64,000 nt of DNA from Sipunculus nudus (taxonomy: Eukaryota; Annelida; Sipuncula; Golfingiida; Sipunculidae). Where the stretch lies: positions 12,489,676 through 12,553,675 of the forward strand of contig CM049311.1 of the NCBI GenBank assembly GCA_026874595.1. The letters are read 5' to 3'. This document shows positions 36,401 to 49,800 of the stretch, in pieces. Position numbers and translations under genes: made by a program. The notes below the pieces were generated by a model that searched no databases, was not told the DNA's origin, and saw nothing but the letters and a program-made list of their open reading frames with translations. The first letter of the stretch is position 1. Each line of letters starts with the position of its first letter.

Positions 36401-39400
36401 CCATGCCTGGGAATGCCATGTGACCTAATTATTAGACTGTCTATTTATTTACCCTTTATTAGTGTAGGGATCGTAAGCTCCAACCCCTTCACCGTTTGGC
36501 ATGACACTTGGTATTATGATCACTATTTATACATGGCAACGGTAAATAGTAATTAGAGGTTAAGAGAAGTAAATCAGAAATTAATGTGGATCCTTGTCAT
36601 ACAACTGTCACTATCATCCAACAATGGAAAGCTACTCTGCCCAAACAGTTTCGACAATACTCTCAAAGCAAATTTCCAGCTAACTTAACCATCCTTAGAG
36701 GGATATTTCTTGAACACGCCATCTAAAATATAAGCCATTTTTACTTATACATTTGAAAATATGCAATCTATCATTTTTATAATATAATATTTTGTGTTAT
36801 TAAACCCTTACAGGCCAAATTACCAAAGTATCCCTAGAGAAAATCGTAGGATAGACGAAGGGAAACTATTTAGAACCCGTTTGAAGAAAATTTTACTGTT
36901 GATTGCAGACATTGCCAGGGGCACGACATATTCCGTTTTCGTAAAAAACAATTTTTTTAACGTCTAAACTCTTCGGAAAAACAAAAAAACTGTTTTGTAT
37001 GTACCTGATAATATATATGTATATATTAACATGGCTTAATTGATTTTAATATGTAAATAATTGAACAAATGCACTTAGACGATCATCAGTTATTGATATA
37101 TGGAGAATTGTTGTTTGGTAATTCTAGGGCCCGAACCTCCAGCGCAGGTCGTGGTGGATGCTCTTTCAACCACAAGCTTAAGGGTAACCTGGGATCCAGC
37201 TTCAAGTGGGACTGTCCATTACTACAGTGTTAGTTTAAAGAATATCGACCAGACATTGCTGACTATCAGAACCGTTACGGAAAGACAAGTACAACACAAT
37301 GAAATATTCAGAAATCTAACACCAGGAGAGTTATACACAGCAGAAGTAGCGTCAGTCTCTAACGGAGTATCCAGTGAAAAGAGATTTGTTTCAATAAACC
37401 TGCGTATGTACTTTTGTTAAATTCTGTACAAAAAAAATAATACTTTTTTTCAAATCCACTATAAATGAATCGTTATTCACTTTATAAGACAATGATCCAT
37501 TTAATTGGACGAAATTGTATAGAATTTGAATAAATTATCAACAAGGATGTTCTTGCCAGAGATATTTTAAACGTTGTTTCATAACATAATACTAGGACGG
37601 CTTCCTAGGGACTGCAAATAAGCTTTCAAACTACCGAAGAGTTAGATACACTCCTGTTGCCTATTTTATTGTGAATCAGAGAAAGGCATAGCTAACCCCC
37701 ATTACGGTCAACTTTAGATACGGACAACTCATTTATTGATCGTTATATAAAACCTCAATCAATAAAGAATCAGAACTTATTTCAATTTATTATTGTATAC
37801 GGTAAATCGTTTCTTTTTCTTACACGCTTATTTATTGCCACTGTTTTTTATTATTCTGTTTTCTTTATGACTCAATCTACGCATAAACTACCAGCCCTCG
37901 AGACCTGCATCTTCACCTCATGTATGAACGATGGTTTATGTGTAAATGGAAGATGTAGCTGCCCACCTGGGTTTCAAGGCAGATTTTGTGAAAATGGCAA
38001 GTAAAATAAGTTACACTTACTTTCAAGATATTTATTAAAAAATAATATATTTCATAATGTCCACATGTTAGACTAATTTTCTATATTGTAAGTAAAATTA
38101 ACATCGATGACATTTTTTAATATCACAAACTTCTTAGGAATCTTCAGGGATCATCGGGATAATGGAAAAAAAGATCTTAACCGAATTAATTTTGTGATTT
38201 CTTGGGGCGTTTTCGAAATGAAACAAATATTTAAAAAAAACTATTTTTTTCTAGATACAGCTCCAATCATAGTACATAAAACAGGCAACTTGGCTACCGA
38301 GGGGAGTGTACAGAGCTTTTATTGTGAATTAATGACATTCACCAACATAACTCCAGGATTAACTTTAAGTGAATTTCAATGGTACCTAAAAGGCGTCCTT
38401 GTTACTGACATGGGTGGAGACAGCAAGTTCCGGATATATACAAACTGTGAACCTGGCCGAGTGTGTTCACGGTTGAATATCACCAGACTGTCGTGGCATG
38501 ATACAGGTGTGTGGTTTTCATTCGATGTGTAATGTAAAGGTACCAGATCGGTCTTCCCGCTAATATACTTTATACTTTATCCCGTTTATACTTTTTAGTC
38601 GGCATAAATTCACTTTTTTTTCTGGATGGTAACGACGTACGCTTGGCACAAAGACGGACAGGGGAACATGTAACAAAATATAAAAACCAAACAATTACAT
38701 AAAAATTAACAATGAATACATTAAAATGTATTAGACACGAGTAGTCTTTAATTAAATGAAAAATATATGAATAAATATATTTAAAAAATATATTATGATA
38801 TGCTGGGCAAAGATGCCGTGATAAAATGACACACTTTTAATTTAGACAGTCCTTGACTAAACCTTTCAACATAATATAAAAAAAAAAACAAGTTTGAAAA
38901 CCTAGCTCTGTTGTCGAACAATGATGACAATACCAAAGTACAGTTCTTGTATTCAATCTACTGAAGTACGATGTCATTTTACCATACTAAGCTATACTGG
39001 ATTATATTTTTCTGAACTTAATGCTGATGTAAGCTTGACTCCAAATCTAACCAATATATACAATCACGCAAAGTATGTCCCATTTATTTGCATAGGCTCC
39101 GCACGTTTGCCGTCTGTTATCGACCCTTGCTAAACATCTGCATTGAACTGTTTACATTCCTCTCACACACAATACACAGTTAAGATACTGGATCAACACA
39201 AGCATGAATAGTCCTTGAAAGGGGCATGGCAATGTGCCATAGCATGGGTTGTAACTTGTACTCCCGGGAACACGTGAATCTCAATACATGCCACACAGGT
39301 GCCATACGTTCAGCCATAACTTTGGCATAGTCAAGAGCCGGTGCTTATCACAACCAGTGCTTTTTCCGCTGAAAAATTTTGTCCGTTTCCAATTACTTGT

Positions 39401-40804
39401 GGCTAATTAATCCAAGAGCTATCCTAGAGTGTTTCCTACTAAATACTTCTTTCTGACAGGCATCACATGTGCTGGGCAGTGGGTCGAATTGATGATACCG
39501 TACTTACAGTTGACTGCCGGTACTACTTAAACTCATGTATTTCTAATCGTTCAGGCCTAGAGTGAAACCTTCAGAAAAGCACATGGTCTGACTGATCTCA
39601 ATCCTAGCTAAATAAATACCTACTAGTTACTCTGTCTACAGATTTATTCAATAACATCATATGCAACTGGAATTGTTTTGGCTTGCACTACTTAATCTGC
39701 CAGAAAACATTACTTGAATGGCATTTCAAAAATCTGATGCAGAAGTACTTGGCCAAAACTAAGTTATATAGCTAATAAATCCAAAGCAAAGATCTTCCAT
39801 ATGTATTCAAAATTATATTGAAATAGAAATGAGTTATTTTAATTAAATTTTTTAATTAAATGTGTAACTACTTGTTTGTGATCACTGAATAATCATTTAC
39901 TGTATTTAACTAAACCATTCAATGTCTAAATCTCGGGGAGTGCAAGGCACATACAATACGATCTGATATTCACATAACTATCCTAAGCTTTAGTCTACTG
40001 ACTTACTCCATGTTAAATCATACTACGCTGTGCAATGAAGGTGATGTTTCCTGTCATGCCCTGACATCTGGCAAAACACGAACAGCTTCTGTCAGCCTTA
40101 ATGTCTTGTCACGTCCAAGGGTCACAGTTTTGCCCAACTTCATCACTGTCGATAAGGGTCAGTCAGTGGAGATCTCCTGCATCGTAACGTTACCAAACCA
40201 GAACGCGATGCCTTTACTTGAGAATGTCAGAATCACCTGGGACGGTGTTACAGGTATGAATAATTTTTTGACAGTCATTTTCAGAAAACGTTTTAATATC
40301 TGTTATATTTAATATGACCAAGTCAATATGTTACCCGTGATTTAAACAAGAAAATTGACAGAGCAATTAAAGTCAACATAAATCTCTGTATTTACCATAG
40401 ATAAATTGCTTGAAAAGTTCAGTTAATATTTATATTTTGTTTCTAGGTGCTTCCATAACGAGTGCCCGGACTGAGAATTCTATCATTCAGTCGCTCTCAA
40501 TGAGAGTGTCATCAGATAAAACTGTAAACTGTAGAGCCATAAACCCTGCTGGCCTGAACCAAGGGTCATGTAAGGTCACAAGTATTGAGCCTTCAAAGGG
40601 GAATGGTATTTTTCTCTATATTATCAATATCTAATATATATTATATATCTTTAACAAATTATATAACTTAATAAAATAAATGAATTATATTCAGAATTTC
40701 TTGTCGCTAAACTATTAATGCCTGCAGTCTAAAAAAAAATCTAGCACAAACTCTTCTATAAGAAATAGCTTTTGGAAATCACATTTGCTCTCATATAGAA
40801 TTAT

Positions 40805-40847
<43 letters not shown>

Positions 40848-43800
40848 TTCATCTTTAATTACTTAATTACCTTTATGATGCTGAGATGCCTGATTTTTTT
40901 TCTGTAGAACCTAAAAGCACCTGTCCTCAGGAGACGGTGGAGGGAATAAAATGGCAGATGACCCTCTGGGGAACCACCGTGGAGGCCCTCTGCTTAAAGG
41001 GCAAACAAGGTAAGTAAATAAAGATTATCATATCATTTGCAAGTGGGTTTATTTTGTATAAGATAGGCATAATTGAAAGGATTTGTGCCATTAGGGAAAT
41101 ATCCCATGGAGATCAATGCAGATATGTGCGTAACCTGCGTAACTTTGTATATCTGTACATGTATATGTATCAATGCTTTCATAGAAGGTCGGGTTTACAG
41201 ATAATCTTCATGAAACTGGAAAAAGCGGATCTATTTTTGTTGCTGAAATTTCGGGAGATAACTCCATTCAGACTCATCAAAACAAATAGCTGACTCTAAG
41301 ACGGGGTATGTGCTGATTATCTGTTATGTTTACAATCTTTTATAATTTAATGAATTGAAAGGTGTGTCGAGGAGGAGCTGTATAAAACATACTGACGGCC
41401 GCGACGCGGAGTGGGAGGACCCATCATACACCGCTTGCAGAGACGAGAACTTCCAAAAAGCCGTTGATGATGTAATAATAAAAAAAATCAATTAAGTGAT
41501 GTTGTTAAAATACATCAAAAATACAGTTAATTATTAATTCATTGAAGTAATATTGAGAGCAATCGCCAGTGGTCACTGATAATTCACTGAGTAAGTATTA
41601 TCGTAAATATTCTCCAGTAAGAAGGTACTTTTTGTCAATGTTTAGGCAGAAACGATTCTAGAGGGCGGTGGCGCCAACGACACAGGTCGTGTAGAGGAAT
41701 TGACGTCAGGGATAGAGAACATCACCAAGGCTGATGCTAACCGCCAGACAGGAATGCAGTCAGGGAATCTGATGGCCGCTGCTGAGGCTCTAAGCAAAAT
41801 AGCTAAAGCGAGAGCTGCAGTACACGCTAACGTGTCCAAGCAAGAAACTACGGTATTTATAAACGTCCTTTATTACTTCCTTACTGTAATACCTAAAATG
41901 CAACGTCTTGTATGTCTTTTTACTCAAAGCAGTGATTTCCATACCCCTGATTCATCAAATAAAAACAGGGACCCATTCTGAGTAGAGATATTACATAATG
42001 CTTCCATTTGTTTTCAAAGAGGTCACAAAAGAGGTTAAAATTTGGTAACGATTGAACTTGTAATCGCCAAATAATCGTTCGCTGAAAATAACATTTCAGT
42101 CACATTGTGACCCATTATGTTTGTGTTTCAGGCCGTAGCTGAATCAATTGGAACAATGTTGGATCCAAACAATGAAAAGGCCTGGGCAGAAATCTCCGAG
42201 GTTTTTTTATATAATTCATCATAAATTTATACCCATACGAATTGCATGGATAATACATCATATAAATAAATTAATTCTAGACAGATAGAACGTGGAATAT
42301 ATAAACGACTATAGCATTAAAACATACATGAAACGCGTTATTTTCCCGTAATCACCATTTATGGCAATCTAGTGGCTTTTTTGCAGGAAAATGACCGTCG
42401 TGGGGTGGATGTTATTCAAACTGTTCAGCTTTATGGTCAGATGTTTTCCAGAAGTGTTGAGATTGGGACCAACAGAACCATAAAAACTAATAACATATGT
42501 AAGTATTGATAAACGGGTAGTCCACAGCATTCAAAGACAACAATGTGTCATTCTCTAGATCCACTGACAGAGGTATTCCGTTGTACACGATCAGGTAAAA
42601 TTACAAAGGGATAAAATACTTTAAGCTTTTGCTGTTCTTATATTAAAATAAAATGTCTTTGGTGTCGAACCAGATTTTTTAAAGAAGTGTTTATGATTTT
42701 ATTAGGTAAATCAACAAGCATACGCGTTCTTTATGAAGGACGTAGTGATTTATTAGTAATGCTGTCCATGTTGCAAATCTTTATTATTATTTATTTATTT
42801 TTATTTATTATTATCTGTTGATCTGTCAGTGACTTGGGGAAATTTTGGCGTTAAGAGAGGGGGCGGTTGATCGAGGGGTCCAAAAGTGGTAAGCAGTGTA
42901 GCTAAAATTGGGCCATGCATTTTTTAGGCCCGTCTTTAACAAGTAATTTGAAAAATAAACAAGATTTTATACATTTATATAACTTTATTCGCATAAAAGA
43001 AAAATTTACAAATAACTAAAGAAAAAAAATACATAGTGTACATTTTATTTCTAAAGATATACATGAATATATCCGGTCGAAATGTAAAATTCTTCTGGTG
43101 CCGTTTCACTTTCATCCGAATGTGCACCCAAATAATTCCGTAATGGAGCTTTGTTTGTCAGCTTGTGCCTAAAGAGCTGTCATTCTTTTGTCCATTCTGT
43201 AAAATGCGTCAACATTTAACTGTGCGCTGTACATAGTTGGAGCTCTCGAAATATCATAAGACGGTCTTCATGGCCTGAGGACTTCGGTGGATGTGTTTGC
43301 GGAAATCGGGGAAACTATTTCCTCAGGTTTAGAGATCGAACGGGCTGTATCACCATAGCCTCTCACTGTTTCCACGAAACCTTGATCGCTCAATGGTTGT
43401 GCTGTTATACATTCTGATCGGCATTGATTAATTCCTGAAGAGACATGCGTGCACTATGGCCAATCCCGAAGCAATCTGTCACTCGTTGTAGAAGCGGAAG
43501 GGTACTGTTTGCCTCTAGACCGTCGTGCCAATCTGTTTCGTTTGCTTGTCACCCCTGGGTATTAATCCGGTGTGTTTCCAACAATTGCTGATGGTGGCGC
43601 TGCTGTCGAAATCCCACGCACGCTTCGTCCAGCGAATTACGTTACTAAGGACAATCCCCTTAGGTTCGCTGTTGTCTGTACACGATATGTATACGGTGCT
43701 TGACCTCCTACCCCTGCCAATTGCTCCAAACTACTCGTCTGGTTTGCCTTATTAAAGGCACTTATCCAAAAAACTCAACGGTCACTCAGCCAATGACAGC

Positions 43801-46800
43801 TGTCCCAAACAACCTAAGGTTGGTAAGTGATTAATTAATAAGTGGCACAGGTATTCGATCCATAAGCAGTGAGGCGTGATATGTTGTAAACACATCCGCG
43901 GCCAGGTCATCTGAGCCCAAGCGATAACACCCCGGTTTGAGGAGCTGGATTCAGGGAGTAAGCGTATGATCAAGGGAATGTGGCACATTTTAGTAAAAAA
44001 AAGTATCTGGCGGATGGCGGATAGCAAAGATGGCAAGTGAACGAGGTAAATTAGTAGTAAAGAAATCGGGAATTTGTCATTGGTCGGCGCTGAGGGAGGT
44101 TGGCGGATGAACAAGTGGCGAATGAAAAAGGTTAGACTGCACTTACACATAGAAGTAATTGTTATTGGGTTATTGCACCCAGACCACCAAACGTTACTTA
44201 CTAAGGCAAAATTATTGTTGTTTTTTTTTTTAAATTATTATGGTTTAATCTGTTTTCATCATTGAAATAGGGGTTAATAGTGTCATCAGAGAACTGTGAC
44301 TTAGTTTTTTTCATCGCACATGCAAGTAAGGAGTATAACCAGATGATTGTTTCTGTAATTTGTTGTATGGAGTGTCATGCATCGATGTTAGCATGAGAAC
44401 ATAGTGTGATGTTGGTTTCAGTTCAGTTATAATTCCGTCAGAGTCGGTTTATGCCGGTTTTTATCTGGACGGTTCATTTCGTAACATTTTTACTGTAAAC
44501 TATAAATGCTATGCACCTGCCTGTTTGATTTGCCCATGTTTTGCTCCCTGGAGGCGTGTCCATTTTAATATTCATGCAGTTGGTGACAGGCCGCGTAACT
44601 GTGAGGCGATAGGCCGAAATGCGGTCGGGATGGCTGACGTAAACAGGCGTATATAAGGTGTGGTAGTTGGAGGAGACTTTACAAACTCCCAGGTCAGCAC
44701 GCTAACGAGTGTAGTCTGACCGTTTTTTATCGGTCCAGAAAAGGGTCGGCTATTCTCTGAGCAGCTGAGTGATAACGAGTGTAGAACGTCAGTGTCTCAG
44801 GCTCTCTAACCGGATTGAGTGTAGGATTGCATTTACAAAAGGACTTCTAAACCGTCGATGTGTTTCTACCGTGTTGAAGTCCTGCAACAGACCAGTGTCT
44901 GACAATCGTGTGTGGAACAGACAATTTTCGTACACAGTAGCATATCCAGGTAAATAGAGCTGGATACATCCAGGATTATTCTGCTGTAACGTTGCATATT
45001 CAAATGGAGAACTGTGTCAACCCAAATATGTGAAGGGCGAGCAGCGCTAGTGATTGCTTTGTGAATACATAGTGATAAGCAGCCTGGGCTGGAGGCGTGC
45101 ATTCCAATTTCACGTGCGCGTCTGTCGAGTTACCGAGTGGAACTTGCGTGTGTAGTGTACATTCAAGAGCACATAGGACTCTGTGATTATGTATGATTAT
45201 ATACTCCAGATTTAATTCAATTCATATTTGTTGAACGCCTCTCCGGTAAGTGCAAGTTTAAATTTAATATACTTTATTGTTTTGTTTACTCATATATATT
45301 TTTTTTCTTTTTGAGTGTATCCTTGTGTTTCAGTTGATTTAATTCACCGTTTTAAAGAACCTGGAACATCAATTCCTTCGAGGTTGTAACAAATAGAAAC
45401 CAGCGACATAATAATATACCGATATGATAGAACTCTTATGATGTCGCTTATTAATTGGCCGATAATTTATATTAATACTAATTGCCAGCCCTGTAATAAA
45501 TATATGTATCACTCTGAAAACCTACGACCGAAAAAACGTCATTCAGTACTTGAACATACACAGTTCTTGGCTTTTATTCTAGTACTGCAAGTAAAAGCGA
45601 CAGACACTTCCGAGGTATCCGAGGACATCCGGCTGCCTTTCGGGGACGAGAATTCAGAAGACTGGAACGCCGACACGGTCTACGTGACCAGAGAGCTTAT
45701 CCAAGAGATCGCTGGTATTTCTCGAAACCGTTTCGCTCCTTGTTTACTTCGGTTTCCTTTTTATATATTTCCTCGTCCAAGTGCTATTTTTAATGGCGTA
45801 ATGATAATCACGTTCACCACGTTATCAACAGGGAATGTAAATATTATTGTCAAGTGGATAAAATAAAATACGAAAAACTATAAAAAAAAATTGCAGGTCA
45901 CTTAAAGACTTAACCCTGTTTTAATATTAATCTTCAATATTTTACCCTCGCCTGATTGAAGTGCTTTTCGGTTTTCTTTTGTCATTCGAGGGTTACTTTT
46001 AATTACAGTTTTATTCATGCAGGAGCCACAGACCAGTCACGTCTATCAGTGTCCAGTAATATGTACCGGACAGCCCAGAGGGTGTTACCTACAGACTCGT
46101 GAGCAACTGACAACAAACATTTTTTACGTTTACTTAATGCTTAGAAGTAACCGGAATAATTTTTTTTTAATTCTATCTTGATTCAATATATGAGTATGTA
46201 TTATTCTTTTACAGAATGTATAATATGTAAAACAATGTATAATACACCATTTTCGATTTTTTTAAAGTTAATTTACAAAAAAATATTCTAAACGGGATTT
46301 ACGTTTCTGTGTTGCATAGCATTGTTGCAGAATAGAATATGCACCCATCTAAATTAGCAATAAAGAATATTGAAACAACTGTAAAAATATGAAAATTTAC
46401 AGGGGTACACAGAGTTTCAACGTTTCTCGAGTCGGGCGTGTGATGTCTGTGACATTCGCAGAGTTGAATGGATCTGGAGAATTCAACAATCCTCTGATAC
46501 TTTCCTTCAATAGCACAACACTGCAGGTTTTATCTTGTCATAAACATTATCTTTAAAAATATACACTTTTATATAGATTTTTTTTGTTAATATTTAATAT
46601 AGATTTCTTAATAAACATTTATTTATGTGGTAATTACATCTCACAAATACATATCAAACCAGACCTTTATCTTCCTAAAATATTAAAGGCATTTCAGGGT
46701 TCATACTGCTCTTAAATACCATAATAAATTGCATTTTAGTGTTAGTTATTATTTCAGGCGAAGACCTGAACTTTATTTTGTTTATAACTGATGTCGCTGT

Positions 46801-49800
46801 GAAGTTATTGCTGGTCAAAACTATTTTAGCAGATACATAATACGCTAATAATCAATGAATGCCATGGTGTTGTATCAATGTGATTAACTGTAGATTTATA
46901 AATTTGCATTTTAAGGACATGAACTGTTATAGATGACAACTAAGTCTGACCAAGGAATTTATAACAAGTGGAGTTTCAACTCTAAGTATCTCTGCTAGGT
47001 CCCGCGTTTAAGTCGTGTGCTTATTGCAATAAAGACACGATAAGCCCACTTAACCTATTTTGCGCCTATTGTACCGCGTTGTCAGGCGCTACCGCGGCAC
47101 AACCTTTGATATAGTGAGGCTGTTGGATGTTACTTTCGCAGTCCGCTAAAGCTTGTCAGGCCGAGACCGATATATCTAGTTACTGAGCAGTAAATCACTC
47201 TAATATCATTGACTAGAAATATGAATGCACAGATCGTTTGTTTTATTAAGATTTCTGCGCAACAGGTATGTGTAGAAAGGTCGCATGTTGTGAAATCACT
47301 TGGCGATTTGTGGTCACTCTGTACCATTTCTTGCTTTGTTACATAAAGGAAGACTGTTGTGTAAACAATGTTTTCCTTTAATAATGTAGGAATTCTATAA
47401 TTTCAAATCATTTACACACTTCTGACAGGTATTAATAATTAAGCTTGTTTCATACATACCGTAGATGAAATGTTATGATCCTCATGTCCGGATGACTTTC
47501 AGTATCATTGATATCTGTGAATCATCGCCCCCTGCGTCATTGATGGCGTTATTCTCGTATTATCGCCCACGTTAAACGCTGCCAGGGATAGCTCAGGTGC
47601 TATTAGCAACGACGGCTTTACGTACGTTCTCTTGCCACACGTTGTTAATATAAAAAGATACGGTGTGAATTACGATTATTCCAATAATTACATTAAATAC
47701 TCGAGTAGTTCTTCGCTGATAAACGAATTTAACTGAAAAGACAGCCATAGTTCAAGCATTGGGTCGGCAAGAACCAACGAGCCGTACCGAAGACACGCCG
47801 AAGGGGGATTCGCGCGCTGTATCATTTAGAATAGGGCTTATCAGCGCTAACTTTTTTGCCTTTATTTAATAGCGATTTTATGACCGGTAAGCAACAATCG
47901 ACACGGCAAGACTCCGAGTTGGAACTCCATTTTTTTTAAACTCCTTCGTCTGAAATACCACTCATGGGTATACTGATAATTTTTTTTCTGCCCTTGTGCT
48001 TCATATTCAAAAGCCAGTGTTTCCATATTTTAGGCATCCAAGAATGAAACCACCTCCTGTGGCTTCTGGGACAACTCCTTTGGAAAATTGTAAGTCATTG
48101 ATATTATAATACAGAATCAAATGAGAACATGAACCTGTTACATTTATTATACAATTCTTATCAAAAAATAATATTTATTATACCCTTATATTCACGTTAA
48201 TAATTATTGAAGACTGGAATGCCAGTTCTTTAGAAAAGTGTCTACACGTTGCTAATTATTATTGTTCATTTACCGATAAAGTTAGGAAAAAAATTCAATC
48301 AACAGATGCATGGGTATTTCTATATTACAAAATAGACAAGTGCATGCCAAGGTTAGAAGAGCGTACACTAAAGTCACCAACATTTCAAGGTTGAAATTGA
48401 ACGTGACTAGTTATATGTGAAAAATTACAAGTTGCTTCAGTCTTTAACCAAACTTACAGTTTCAATCAAAATGACACAATAATTCATATAACATACATTA
48501 GTCTCGGTCCGTTAATTATTTATTGAGAAGAAAAATTTTAAATAATAACACAATTAAAGATATCATCAAATAATCAACTGGTTTGTTTTTATAGAGGCGG
48601 GGCTTGGTCGGATTACGGTTGCCAGAAATCCACGGATACATATCACGTCAACTGTTCCTGTAACCATACGACCAATTTTGCTATTCTCATATCGCCTAAT
48701 ATGGTTATGGTAAGCGCTAATATTCTGTATTGTCTTTATGCTTTACCAGTGTCATTTCGTCAATAACCCACATGATTATAGATGCTATGACATACTGGCA
48801 TTTTGATTCTTAGCCACGTCGAGTCCGTAACTTTAAGTGATAAATGTGTATGAAAAGATGGCAGCGTGTCCAAATTGAATAATTGAGGGGGGGGGGGGGG
48901 GTATTTATTGTGCCTAAAGTCATTCCCAGGTTAAGTAATCATCACATGGTTGATCTTAATCTCATAATAAATTTTGGATGGAATGTAGTTAAATAGTTAA
49001 AAGAGAGAAGTTTAAAATATAGAACACCCGTTATGTCTTTTCTAATACTGTTACAGGAACACACATACACAGCAATCCTGTCCATTGTCAGCAAGATTGG
49101 ACTGAGCCTGTCAATTATAGCTCTAGTTCTCACTGTGCTGGCCCACATCATTGTCTTGAAGTTAGTATTATTTCAAGGATGCTTTATCTATTTATATCTC
49201 AATATCCCACAAGCAGAATGTCATATCACTTGAACTATTTTACACGTACTAATAAGTCTCATATTTAAAAAAAAAAGAATTTTTCATACGACCAAAACTA
49301 GTCAATGAAGAATTGTAACTGAACACTGCCATTACATACTTATTCTCGTATAATTTAAAGTAATAAGTAGAAAACAATTAATTGTACCTAAATTTCACTG
49401 ACATGGCCTTATTTTTGTTGGTTGATGTATTTGTAGGCACCTTCCATCTCACTCAGCCGTCCTGTTGATTGCTTTATGTGTACCACTCTGCATTGCGAAC
49501 TGTCTGTTTCTGTTCGGTGTAACTGCAGTACATAATAGGGTTAGTTGTGGAAAATAATAAGCGGATGTTACCATTCCTCGTAATTGCAAAAACTGTATAA
49601 AATTCATTATACTGAAATGAATGTCAAAACGCACCAATGCTAGAAGTACAATCAAGTTCCAAATTTATGGCAGTTATACATATTCACATCTTTTTCTGAT
49701 TGTAACTAATTCGTAGCTTCGGAAATTTGCATACTGTATTACTTAAGTCATATATGGTGATTAAACACTCTTAATATCGAACTTACAGATTGTATTATAG

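Noticed and set aside
38001-38006. Normal GT donor (GGCAA|gtaaaa) for the EGF exon
   Set aside because: It gives phase 2 and shifts the Ig exon out of frame. The GC donor fits.
43782-44150. Minus-strand frame of 122 codons
   Set aside because: No splice support, no domain, composition like the surrounding intron.
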